Shown piece by piece: positions 35,419 through 43,554 of a stretch of DNA of 64,000 nucleotides; position 1 is the stretch's first letter, and each line of letters opens with the position of its first letter. The notes beneath the pieces are model-generated. The model made no database searches. It saw only the letters and a program-made list of their open reading frames with translations, and was not told the origin of the DNA. Both the position numbers and the translations under genes were made by a program. This stretch comes from Gemella sp. zg-570 (lineage in GTDB: Bacteria > Bacillota > Bacilli > Staphylococcales > Gemellaceae): contig NZ_CP076443.1 in NCBI RefSeq assembly GCF_018866345.1, positions 1,387,501 to 1,451,500 of the forward strand, written 5' to 3'.

Positions 35419-36082
35419 TGTTTTGCTCCTCCCATTTTGTTTTGTACCACTCTAAGTGTCGTTTTCTATCTTCATAATTTGAAAAAGCAACAAGCAATCC
35501 TACATCCACTTTTTGTAAAACTTCAACAAGATTAATCTGTTCTTTTGTTAAATAAGGTCGAATACTTTTTCCTTTTTCAATTCCGTTAGCAAGTCTAAAT
35601 TGTTTAGCTGACTGTCCTAAAGCTACTCTGTTAATCAAGTCACACTCATTACTGAAGTGGTATGGTTTTGGATTTATATGAATGAGTTTAATGTTTTCAG
35701 TTAAATGTGGAAATTCATATCTTGCAGACTGTAATGTCGAGATAAACTCTTCCATTTCATTGAATCGTTTAATGTACAACTCTTTAAACTTCATCGCCTT
35801 AATTCCAGTGTATCCCATCACAAGCATCGTGAACCCATCTCTAGTTAAGTAGTAACAAGGTCTTTTTTGATTTTGCTTATCTTTATAAGACCCCAGCGCA
35901 AAATTGCGCTCAGCAAATTCTTCACTTAGTCCAGAATTTACTTCAGTCATTTTTCTAATATCCCTCAGTACTTCTTTGTGGTTTTTCCCAAATGCCTCAG
36001 CCACAAACAAACTATCTACTCGTGCAATATCATGCTTGTCGGCAAAAATGCCAAATTCGTTTTTTGGTATTAGCTCTTTCAT
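35402..36082 (-). CDS. Rha-family phage regulatory protein
   Basis: A 226-residue Rha/antirepressor protein: IARVDSLFVAEAFGKNHKEVLRDIRKMTEV...KRPCYYLTRDGFTMLVMGYTGIKAMKFKELYIKRFNEMEEFI is the pRha N-terminal domain. The C-terminal part is a helical domain of unknown type. Rha-type proteins act on lysogeny decisions or antirepression. Its unit starts behind repeat copy B and has a good AGGAGG. Confidence 0.88.
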   Translation of the reverse strand: MKELIPKNEFGIFADKHDIARVDSLFVAEAFGKNHKEVLRDIRKMTEVNSGLSEEFAERNFALGSYKDKQNQKRPCYYLTRDGFTMLVMGYTGIKAMKFKELYIKRFNEMEEFISTLQSARYEFPHLTENIKLIHINPKPYHFSNECDLINRVALGQSAKQFRLANGIEKGKSIRPYLTKEQINLVEVLQKVDVGLLVAFSNYEDRKRHLEWYKTKWEEQNNVKIN

Positions 36083-36131
36083 AGTAGCTACCTCCTATAG
36101 TTTTATCTTTTGAAAAGGTCTTATACCTCTC

Positions 36132-36170
36132 ACATCTATAGGCAAAGAAATTTAGCTAAAATGAACCCCC
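36132..36170 (-). promoter_or_regulatory. Family-1 39-bp repeat, copy B
   Basis: ACATCTATAGGCAAAGAA at one end and AAAATGAACCCCC at the other. It lies directly after a terminator and about 50 bp before the Rha gene, as expected for a promoter of a new unit. The sequence between the repeat and the start codon also resembles that of copy C. Confidence 0.62.
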
Positions 36171-36173
36171 TTA

Positions 36174-36205
36174 ATAAAAAAATGTGAGAAAAAATTTCCC
36201 ACATT
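36174..36205 (-). terminator. Terminator after polA
   Basis: Stem AATGTGGGAAA / TTTCTCACATT with one mismatch and a following T7 on the minus strand. It coincides with the polA stop codon and comes just before repeat copy B. Confidence 0.85.
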
Positions 36206-38159
36206 AATCTTTTTTATAGAAATCACACACATATCCGTCTGCATTTAACATCAAACCTTTAGCCCAGTCAGGTACATGGTTCATAACTTGAATAATATCT
36301 TCGATCTTTATGTTTTTATCCCATTCAATAATTACTTCATCGTGTACGTGGGCTACTATGTCATAATCACTTAAATTTTTCATCGCATATAGCAAAATAT
36401 CTCGGGCAATTCCTTGAACGATATTTTCGACAAACTTAGAACCATAACTTTCAATTCGCTCCCATTTTTTCGTTGTGCCTACTCCTTCATAAGTCACTGA
36501 CTCACTACCAAACTTGTTCATATCAATTCGTGGTTTGATGTAGGTTAGTTGACGTTTACTAGGTAGTGTTATTCTAAGTAACCCACTTTTACAATTAAAC
36601 TCAATTCCATGTTTTCTAGTTGTTGTCCGTCCTTTCACCGCATCTTTTACAGCCTTATCGAAACTCCACCAAAGATCAACAATATTTGGATTAGACTCTC
36701 GCCATACATCAACCAGTGGTTTTAACTCTTCTTCAGCTAATCCCATATCTAATGCTCCCATAGCCGTTAAGGCTCCAATCGACCCACCATAACCAAGAGC
36801 AAGTTCAGCAATTTTCCCTTTTTGCCTTAAATGATTATTTGCACCATGCTTTTCAACTGGAACACCAAACATCTGACTAGCACTAGCACAGTAAATGTCT
36901 CCATTTTCTTTAAACACTTTTTCACGCCAACTCTCTCCTGCAAGCCATGCAATCACTCTTGCTTCAATAGCTGAGAAATCCGCTACATAAAATTTTTTAT
37001 TTTTTGATGGAATAAACGCTGTACGAATTAACTCTGATAACACTTTAGGAATATCATCGTAAAGTAACTCTAAGTTAGAGTCTTTCTGTTTGAATAGTTC
37101 CCTTACTTCAGATAAATCCTTCATATGGTTTTGTGGTAGATTTTGCAATTGAACCAATCTACCACTAAACCGTCCTGTACGATTGGCTCCCAAAAATTGA
37201 AACATACCTCGACACCGATTATCCTCGCAAGCTACATTATTCATTGCTTGATACTTTTTAACCGATGACTTCGCAAGTTGTAGTCTTTTACCCAATACTT
37301 CAGCAATTTCACCTTTTGTTTCTTTGACTAATTTCATAACTAATTTCTTATCCAAACTTTCAACTTCTATTCATTTAGATAATAACCACTCTTTTAATTG
37401 AACTACTGAATTTGGATTATCTAAACCCGTTATTTCTTGTAAATCTAATAAAAGCTCATTTCGCACTTTTTCATCTGTTTTGATTGCTTGTTTGACAAAC
37501 TCTTTATCTACTAAAATGCCGCAATCATTGATTCTTTGATCCAAGATGTACTCATCCCATATAAAATCTGGTACTGGAAATTTTTTTAGCTTAGTTTGTA
37601 TTGCTTGTTCAGTTTCTACATCTCGCTTATTGTATTCTTTAAACTGTTGCCACTTTTTTTCATCATGATAATAATAATTTCTTGTTCTTTGCCCATTTGA
37701 CTTAGTAGGATTACACGGTACACAAAAATAACGAATAAGGTCTTTGCCTTCTGTTAATTTCTGCTTATCCAATCCTAGTACAGTACCTACTCCTTCAAGC
37801 GATAATGGTAACCCCATATAAGCAGACCATATCATCGTGCATCGCCAACTCATCGGGTTTAAGTATTCTCCAGCTTTCAAACCTAGATAACGTGATAAAC
37901 AAATACGTTCAAACTGTGCATTAAATGCCCATTTAGCTATCGTGTTATCTTTTAGCACATCAACTATTCCTTGCGGTATCTTCTCTCCACTGGCGACATC
38001 CACTATGTTGGCGGGTTCATCATTAATCGAATAAGCAAATAGTAATATCTCAAAATCATCTGACTCAACATAACGATACACTCCTGACTTTGCGAGGTTA
38101 ACACTAGAGAATGTTTCAATATCAATACTGAGTTTTTCTATTTTCATTTTTATCTCCAA
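36204..38159 (-). pseudogene. polA: Phage DNA polymerase I, split by an in-frame TGA
   Basis: A frame of 651 residues, the normal length for phage PolA, with one TGA after residue 262 (bases 37,371-37,373). The first part is the 3'-5' exonuclease (LSIDIETFSSVNLAKSGVYRYVES, then AFNAQFERICLSRYLG). The second part holds the polymerase: FYVADFSAIEARVIAWLAGE (motif A), RQKGKIAELALGYGGSIGALTAM (motif B), IVAHVHDEVIIEWD (motif C). Between them the frame reads WLLSK-stop-IEVESLDKKLV, a smooth match to intact relatives. A TTG could restart the second half, but no good RBS precedes it. Probably inactive. Confidence 0.9.
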
Positions 38160-38198
38160 TCAAACAAAGGGAGCGAATCTCTCCACTCCCATTGTCAT

Positions 38199-38315
38199 CT
38201 ACTTATCGAATTTGTCTTTAATTTCAATGTATAAGTCAGTTAGTCGCTTAATGACAATTTCACCAATATATACACCTAGGAGTAGGACAAGTAAGCCATT
38301 TACTATGTCAATCAT
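38199..38315 (-). CDS. Small membrane protein
   Basis: A 38-residue protein (MIDIVNGLLVLLLGVYIGEI then IKRLTDLYIEIKDKFDK) with one transmembrane helix at residues 4-22. AAGGAGGAAAAACA precedes the ATG, and the start overlaps the stop of the upstream small gene (ATGA). Unknown function. Confidence 0.65.
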   Translation of the reverse strand: MIDIVNGLLVLLLGVYIGEIVIKRLTDLYIEIKDKFDK

Positions 38316-38443
38316 TGTTTTTCCTCCTTACGTTTTTTCTCGTTGCGAATATCATCACGTACAGACGTATAAAGCATAAATAATCCAAATAACGTCCATA
38401 AAATCATTGAAACATAAGCCATTACTGTTAAAAATTCACTCAT
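38312..38443 (-). CDS. Small membrane protein
   Basis: A 43-residue protein with one membrane helix (FLTVMAYVSMILWTLFGLFML) and a basic, charged tail (RDDIRNEKKRKEEKQ). AGGAGGATAAAAAG precedes the ATG. It is coupled to the next small membrane gene. Two small membrane proteins inside the replication module might couple to lysis timing or to exclusion. Confidence 0.65.
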   Translation of the reverse strand: MSEFLTVMAYVSMILWTLFGLFMLYTSVRDDIRNEKKRKEEKQ

Positions 38444-38455
38444 CTTTTTATCCTC

Positions 38456-39007
38456 CTAAGCTAGAAACTCATCATCTTCTATTGTACTAAAATCATCAGC
38501 CGCATTACTTCTACCACCTAATGGTTCTCCATCTCGTAATTTTTGGATATTCCCTAAACCACAGGCGATTCCTTTATTTCCATTAGAGTTAAAAGCATAG
38601 AAGTTTAACGATACTCGCCCATAACAACCACTGTACACTTCTTCACGGTTTAAAATGGGTTCTACATTTTTATCTACGATTTGTGGGGCTGTTGTTGAAT
38701 TAGCATTAATGAAATAATGTCCTTTATAGGCCTCATCTTCTCGTTCAATATCCCCATCACGTAGTGGTAATTTTATCGATTGTTTATTTGGTTTTTTACC
38801 TCCAAATTTAGCAATTCCTTGTTCAATCGCAACATCTATCGCTTTTTCAATTTTTGTGATTGTTTCTTTATCATCCTTTGGAATTAAAACCGATACACTG
38901 TACTTTGGATTACTTCCATTGATAGACACCGGCTCCCAACCGTTAAAATATGAAAATCGTGTGTTTACTCCCGTTACTACCTTTGTATTGTTTAACTTAT
39001 TTGTCAT
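38456..39007 (-). CDS. DUF2815 protein (ssDNA-binding-like)
   Basis: A 183-residue protein: TGVNTRFSYFNGWEPVSINGSNPKYSVSVLIPKDDKETITKI, then KGHYFINANSTTAPQIVDKNVEPILNREEVYSGCYGRVSLNFYAFNSNGNKGIACGLGNIQKLRDGEPLGG. This is the DUF2815 family, thought to have an OB-like fold and to bind ssDNA during phage replication. It lies between DUF2800 and polA as usual. Confidence 0.92.
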   Translation of the reverse strand: MTNKLNNTKVVTGVNTRFSYFNGWEPVSINGSNPKYSVSVLIPKDDKETITKIEKAIDVAIEQGIAKFGGKKPNKQSIKLPLRDGDIEREDEAYKGHYFINANSTTAPQIVDKNVEPILNREEVYSGCYGRVSLNFYAFNSNGNKGIACGLGNIQKLRDGEPLGGRSNAADDFSTIEDDEFLA

Positions 39008-39009
39008 GT

Positions 39010-40137
39010 TTACTTTTCCTCCTTAAATTCTTGTTTTGCATTATGCATAATGAATGTTTTTCTTTTATCTGTTATTGGCACAAGAGTAGGCTTACCTTGT
39101 GGTTTATAAATGTAATTTCCTAATAACTCATTGAACTTATCTCGTCCCATCAACTTTTGCATATCCGTCAGTGTAATTAGACTTTGACGATAAATGTTCG
39201 TATAACCATTTTCTTGTGCTATTTTTGCGACTTGTTCTTCATCTTTAAATTTACGAATTGAACGTCCTTCTACTAACTTGTAACCAGACCACTCTTTATC
39301 AGTTTCTATTGCGACTTTCGTTGCATATTCTTTTATCTCCGTTGCCCATTTAACTAAGTCATCTACGTGTTCTAGCACTTCTTCTATTTCTGCATCGGTT
39401 AATAAATGTGGCGACGCTAGTTGAAATTGTTTGAGTTTATCATGATAGTCTTTCCTAACTCTTAGTACGGCATTACAGTTACTAAATTGTAGCCAAGGTC
39501 CATACTCAATCGTTCCTTCACCTTTAAAAGCTAATTCAGCCTTTTCTTTTAACTCTGTATTCGCCCAATGTAACAAATCGTCTACTGATTTCGTATCCCT
39601 TGAAATATGAAACTTTCGCGGTTGGAAGATGGTCATCGTGACTTCCTTAATGTCGTATAGTGCATCATAGAGATTTAAAGCGCCTAGAGCATACAACATC
39701 ATTTGTGGATTATCTTTTGCATCAACTTGTACAGATTTTCCATATTTAAAATCAATAATATAGAGTTTTTCATCTGCGATAATCAGACAATCACCGGTAC
39801 CAAAACCTTCGGGTACATAGTTTGAAAAATCTAAACGTTCTTCAACCAAGACTACGGGGTCTTTTGTTGACTGCTTGATATTTTCCAGTTCCTGCAAGAT
39901 ATAGGCTACATAATCATCTGTATATGCGTCCATATCTATGTCGGATACTTGAATCATCTTATATTTCATACCGAGTGCTTTTCTTAATTTGTTTTCTGCT
40001 ACAGCATGTGCGAGTGTTCCCTCATGTGCTACTTCACTTGTCTTGTTTGCAAAAAATTTTTCTAATTGTGGAAGTCCTGGACATGTAATCCATCGATGTG
40101 CTGACGATGGACTTAAAACCGCATGTTTTTCAGTCAT
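39010..40137 (-). CDS. DUF2800 protein (exonuclease-like)
   Basis: About 375 residues from ATG at 40,137 (AGAGGTG upstream). N-terminal HAVLSPSSAHRWITCPGLPQLEKFF, then HEGTLAHAVAENKLR, then DCLIIADEKLYIIDFKYGKSVQVDAKDNPQMMLYALGAL: a PD-(D/E)XK/Cas4-like nuclease core (D...DFKYG). DUF2800 proteins are thought to act in phage recombination or replication with DUF2815. Confidence 0.92.
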   Translation of the reverse strand: MTEKHAVLSPSSAHRWITCPGLPQLEKFFANKTSEVAHEGTLAHAVAENKLRKALGMKYKMIQVSDIDMDAYTDDYVAYILQELENIKQSTKDPVVLVEERLDFSNYVPEGFGTGDCLIIADEKLYIIDFKYGKSVQVDAKDNPQMMLYALGALNLYDALYDIKEVTMTIFQPRKFHISRDTKSVDDLLHWANTELKEKAELAFKGEGTIEYGPWLQFSNCNAVLRVRKDYHDKLKQFQLASPHLLTDAEIEEVLEHVDDLVKWATEIKEYATKVAIETDKEWSGYKLVEGRSIRKFKDEEQVAKIAQENGYTNIYRQSLITLTDMQKLMGRDKFNELLGNYIYKPQGKPTLVPITDKRKTFIMHNAKQEFKEEK

Positions 40138-40138
40138 T

Positions 40139-40450
40139 CTACAACACCTCTGCTTTCTTAAATAAATCTTCATAGTCAGATGTATTTATTTCAGATAACT
40201 TAACCACACCATACCCTTGAATTAATGCCCTTACTTCCGCAGACTTTCCTTCCTTAGATTTTTTTGCAAGTAAACCACGCACTTCTTCAAGAGAGACTTT
40301 CGTTTTTTCTGAATTTTTATTTTTTTCTTCTATAGCACCTACTGTTTCAACATTTAGTGGTTTAACCATTACGTCATGTAGATCTTGAAGACTATCAGCT
40401 AAATTTCGCAAATTCTCCACTACGTCTAGCAACAACTTCGTTTTACTCAT
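40139..40450 (-). CDS. Phage protein of unknown function in the early operon
   Basis: A 103-residue protein: helical start TKLLLDVVENLRNLADSLQDLHDVMVKPL, a Glu/Lys linker, then KVSLEEVRGLLAKKSKEGKSAEVRALIQGYGVVKLSEINTSDYEDLFKKAEVL. The C-terminal pattern VR.LLA.KS..G....VR.LI..YG..KLS.I is typical for proteins in front of DUF2800, often annotated only as hypothetical. It overlaps the upstream gene by eight bases. Confidence 0.75.
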   Translation of the reverse strand: MSKTKLLLDVVENLRNLADSLQDLHDVMVKPLNVETVGAIEEKNKNSEKTKVSLEEVRGLLAKKSKEGKSAEVRALIQGYGVVKLSEINTSDYEDLFKKAEVL

Positions 40451-40652
40451 CCCTATCTTCTCCTTTCTTCACTTCATGTATCTCTACCGATTCAACGCTT
40501 TGACCAGGTGTTAGGACTAAAATCTCAAGATTTTCTCCAAACAGCCACTGTGCTATTTTCCGTGGTATAATTCGCATACCACCACGTAGCACCGCTTTCT
40601 TGTTGCCACCACTATCTGTTACGTTGATACATACTCTATGTTTTAAGTTCAT
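40443..40652 (-). CDS. Small phage protein of unknown function
   Basis: A 69-residue beta-rich protein (HRVCINVTDSGGNKKAVLRGGMRIIPRKIAQWLFGENLEILVLTPGQSVESVEIHEVKK). Its function is unknown. It is the first gene of the unit starting at repeat copy C, has AGGAGG at 7 bases, and is followed by DUF2800, DUF2815 and polA. Confidence 0.7.
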   Translation of the reverse strand: MNLKHRVCINVTDSGGNKKAVLRGGMRIIPRKIAQWLFGENLEILVLTPGQSVESVEIHEVKKGEDRDE

Positions 40653-40696
40653 AGCAACTATCCTCCTATATATTTTTTGAAAGGCTTAACCCCTTC

Positions 40697-40735
40697 ACAT
40701 ATATAGGCAAAGAAAAGTTGCTAAAATGAACCCCC
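40697..40735 (-). promoter_or_regulatory. Family-1 39-bp repeat, copy C
   Basis: ACATATATAGGCAAAGAA and AAAATGAACCCCC frame the repeat. Its end touches the stop codon of the sigma-like gene. TATATA on the minus strand would be the -10. The spacer to the next start resembles that of copy B. Confidence 0.62.
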
Positions 40736-41301
40736 TACTCAAAATTTTTTCGTATTGCTTTAAAAATCTTTTGTAGGCGATTATGAATCGCAGATGGAGA
40801 GACATTCTCTTGTCTTGCGATTTCCACTTGGGGAATTTCGTCATAAAATACTTTTTGAATCAGTTCTCTTTGTTTAGGTGTCAGTTTTTGCATTGCATCC
40901 TTAAGCTTTTCAACGTTTTCATCAAGCTCTATATTATCTGATACTGCCAAAATTGATGTTTTGTCTAACTGAATGCCTTTTTCTTCTATGGCATCTAACG
41001 ACTGTGTGTAGTTAAAGTCCCATTCTTTATCTGGATGTTCTTTTTCCCACTTGTTCTTTTCTGCTTTCTCTTTATTATTTAAAATCTTGCGTTTATTTTT
41101 GATATTGTTGTAAATCTCAGCATCGTCCATTTTATGAAGAGTATCTATTAAAATCTCTGTTTCTTCAGTGCCATCTGGTTTGATTTCACATACAACTTTT
41201 GTTTTCCACTCACCTTTTTCTGTCTTTTCTGTTACATAATACTTGTATGTAGTGCGTTTGTTTTGTGGGGTTTTCTTCCCAATGTAATTTTTATTAACCA
41301 C
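40735..41301 (-). CDS. Sigma-70-region-4-like phage regulator
   Basis: A 188-residue protein from GTG at 41,301 (GAGAGGT upstream). The C-terminal 55 residues (EKLKDAMQKLTPKQRELIQKVFYDEIPQVEIARQENVSPSAIHNRLQKIFKAIRKNF) form a sigma region 4 helix-turn-helix. The N-terminal part is basic and lysine-rich with no clear domain. It opens the phage early region. It is the best candidate for reading the family-1 repeats, one of which lies at its 3' end. Confidence 0.82.
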   Translation of the reverse strand: MVNKNYIGKKTPQNKRTTYKYYVTEKTEKGEWKTKVVCEIKPDGTEETEILIDTLHKMDDAEIYNNIKNKRKILNNKEKAEKNKWEKEHPDKEWDFNYTQSLDAIEEKGIQLDKTSILAVSDNIELDENVEKLKDAMQKLTPKQRELIQKVFYDEIPQVEIARQENVSPSAIHNRLQKIFKAIRKNFE

Positions 41302-41327
41302 TTTTGGTTACCTCTCTTTCCATAATG

Positions 41328-41482
41328 GAAATGAGGAACCCAGTGGAATTTCCTATTGTTGTTGATCATAAAATGAATTCCTCATTTCAGATCAACCAAC
41401 TGGCTAGGTTGATACTATTAAATTTTGTTTTCCCTTCTTCGCTGCCAGTCATCAGTAGCTAATTGATGAGCTAAGAAGGGAA
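41328..41482. ncRNA. Three consecutive stem-loops between phage and defence operon
   Basis: Stem 1: GAAATGAGGAA (41,328-41,338) with TTCCTCATTTC (41,378-41,388). Stem 2: ATCAACC (41,391-41,397) with GGTTGAT (41,407-41,413). Stem 3: TTCCCTTCTT (41,430-41,439) with AAGAAGGGAA (41,473-41,482), enclosing TCATCA/TGATGA. All three are perfect and together fill most of a 407-bp gap without genes. They would form in a leader upstream of the sigma-like gene, or they may be DNA sites. I do not recognise a known RNA family. Confidence 0.5.
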
Positions 41483-41576
41483 TATTAATAAGTAGAAAAC
41501 TATCTTTTATTGTAATTATTTGTCTAAAAACAAAATTTTCTTATACTATTGAATATATTTTTTGCTTCAATTTTGA

Positions 41577-41708
41577 TATAATATTTACAATAAATGAAAT
41601 TAATTGTTTCTACATATACTACCCTATAGTAGATATAGTCCTAGTCAAATGTACTTTGAGGTGCCTAAGGTACCTGGGCGTTACTAATTTAAGAAAGGAG
41701 GAAAAAAT
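41577..41708 (+). promoter_or_regulatory. Promoter and leader of the defence operon
   Basis: TTTTGATATAAT is an extended -10 (TG, one base, TATAAT at 41,577-41,582). No good -35 was found at 17 bp. An approximately 115-base leader contains two small hairpins (TCAAA/TTTGA; AGGTGCC/GGTACCT) before a strong AAAGGAGG ahead of the first gene. Confidence 0.55.
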
Positions 41709-43112
41709 ATGACTAAAAATGTTCCTTATCTTACAGGAGGTATATTTTTTTCACTACTTTTACCTGCTAGAAAACCACGGCAAAAAGCAAGAGATAAACT
41801 GAAAGGTGGAACCGACAATCTACGTGAAATTGATCTAATGCACGCATTAAATTATGTTTTAACTGGTGATGATACTTCACATATGGGAAACACAATAAAA
41901 AAAGCTACAAGTAACTATAAGCAATGTTCAGATTTTAAAAGTGTATACATTGAATTAGATAATTTTCAGAACGTATCAACATTTGCTTCAAACAAAAATA
42001 ACCTAGAAATTCTTTCTCGAATTTCTAGGTTAATAAATAATTATTTAGGAACAGATAAAAGAAAATGGCTAACTAAAGTACTATTGGAAACCATAATACT
42101 AGATATAGAAATATCTGATACAGAGCATTTTGATATTGATATTAATCAAGAGATAGAAAAGAAAAATTTTCCTCAAATTGAGCATGTATGTCTTCCCATA
42201 TTTCTTTTTAGCATCCTTCTATTTATATTGAAAAATCGAACAGATAATAGCTTAGGTAGACCAACATTCCTAAGTTGGCATTCAAAGTCTAGCCAAGGAA
42301 TTTGGAAATTTAATAATGACGCCTTAGGAAATAGATTTAATAGTATTCAATTAACTGATTTATCTGAAGATGACATTAATAATATGTTTAATTCATCTTC
42401 TTCCCAGATGAATGTAGTAGCGTCAACAAAACCTATTGATGATGAATATATTCAAAATACCTTAGAAGAGAATAAACAGAATACACCACAAGTTACAAAT
42501 AATTTTTTCAATGCAAGTAATGGTGGGGTGATAAATTTAGAAATTAATAATTTAGAAATTTCAAATAATAAACCTTTAGTTCCTATTGCACAAGCCAGAT
42601 ATAATAAGTATAAAAATACCATAACTATATCTGGAGTGGATATAAGTATACCAATCAGTATTTCTCCAGATGCTAATATAAGTAGTGAAGATGAAAAATA
42701 TGTACAAGCCCTTTATGAGTTATATTCTGAGATTACTAACATAGATATTACTTCATCAAACATTAATTCTCTTCTACCTAACTTAAAAAACCACTATGAA
42801 ACACAAAATAAATCTTATTTTGCGTTAGAGCAAAAACAACGCGCTATTAGAGATGTATTTGATGACGGAGAGTATCAGATGGAGATATTGAAAGAAGATG
42901 CATTTAGTGGTATCGAAATGACATACCTAAATCATTATACTACTGGATTAGAGAGACTAAATGCCATATTAGAAAAAATTACTACTATTACTTTAGATAA
43001 TTCAACATTAAAAAATATCATTGGATTGATAGGAAATTTAGAAAAAAGAGGTATCTGTCATGTTTTAGTAAATGATAATGTAATTAGATCGTGGGTGACA
43101 ATAGATGAATAA
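41709..43112 (+). CDS. ABC-3C-like system, first component (possible effector)
   Basis: A 467-residue protein I cannot name from its own sequence. The start (KNVPYLTGGIFFSLLLPARKPRQKARDKLKGGTDNLRE) and the segment LPIFLFSILLFILKNRTDNSLGRPTFLSWH around residues 160-190 look like a conserved N-terminal domain. The hydrophobic stretch could be a buried or membrane helix. The middle has a low-complexity linker (QNTPQVTNNFFNASNGGVINLEINNLEIS), and the C-terminal part is helical. The position, first gene coupled to a middle component and an ABC ATPase, suggests the effector/C-terminal-domain component of an ABC-three-component conflict system. This is inferred from context. Confidence 0.55.
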   Translation: MTKNVPYLTGGIFFSLLLPARKPRQKARDKLKGGTDNLREIDLMHALNYVLTGDDTSHMGNTIKKATSNYKQCSDFKSVYIELDNFQNVSTFASNKNNLEILSRISRLINNYLGTDKRKWLTKVLLETIILDIEISDTEHFDIDINQEIEKKNFPQIEHVCLPIFLFSILLFILKNRTDNSLGRPTFLSWHSKSSQGIWKFNNDALGNRFNSIQLTDLSEDDINNMFNSSSSQMNVVASTKPIDDEYIQNTLEENKQNTPQVTNNFFNASNGGVINLEINNLEISNNKPLVPIAQARYNKYKNTITISGVDISIPISISPDANISSEDEKYVQALYELYSEITNIDITSSNINSLLPNLKNHYETQNKSYFALEQKQRAIRDVFDDGEYQMEILKEDAFSGIEMTYLNHYTTGLERLNAILEKITTITLDNSTLKNIIGLIGNLEKRGICHVLVNDNVIRSWVTIDE

Positions 43113-43554
43113 AATATTTAATACTCCTACAGAATTCAGTCTACGCACATTATTGATGCTATCTGTTCAAACCTCTCCTATTTCGTTAGAACGGATATAT
43201 CTTTATGATTTTATGGTTTGTTTTTCAAAAATATTCAATATTGCACTTCATAATTTACATGGTAATTCTTCACTAGCATTTAGTCAATTATCATTAAGAA
43301 GAACTTTTACAAAAAAAGGATTACAAATCTTGATACAAAAAGGATTAATAACAGCTACATCGACTGAACATGGATTCGTCTACGCCATTAATAATAACGG
43401 AATTAACATTGTAAACTCAATTGAATCAGAATATAAAAATGAATACATTATCTTAGCTGAAAAAATTTATAAAAACTTTCATCACAAAAATGATATTGAG
43501 TTACAACAATTAGTTAGCAAAAAATCTATAAAATTGGAAGGAGGTATACTTTAG
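43105..43554 (+). CDS. ABC-3C-like middle component (MC2 type)
   Basis: A 149-residue protein: FNTPTEFSLRTLLMLSVQTSPISLERIYLYDFMVCFSKIF...HGNSSLAFSQLSLRRTFTKKGLQILIQKGLITATSTEHGFVYAINNNGINIVNSIESEYKNEYIILAEKIYKNF. This fits the middle component 2 family of ABC-three-component systems, a winged-helix protein that bridges ATPase and effector. Start and stop overlap both neighbours. Confidence 0.8.
   Translation: MNKIFNTPTEFSLRTLLMLSVQTSPISLERIYLYDFMVCFSKIFNIALHNLHGNSSLAFSQLSLRRTFTKKGLQILIQKGLITATSTEHGFVYAINNNGINIVNSIESEYKNEYIILAEKIYKNFHHKNDIELQQLVSKKSIKLEGGIL

Noticed and set aside
37371-37373. TGA in polA as evidence for TGA recoding in this genome.
   Set aside because: Other genes here end at TGA normally and use TGG for tryptophan, so a nonsense mutation is the simpler reading.
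38161-38190. GGGAG...CTCCC inverted segment after the small membrane genes as a terminator.
   Set aside because: The stem is short and no T run follows on either strand.
41583-41708. The leader of the defence operon as a known riboswitch.
   Set aside because: Only two short hairpins were seen, and no motif of a known riboswitch class was recognised.
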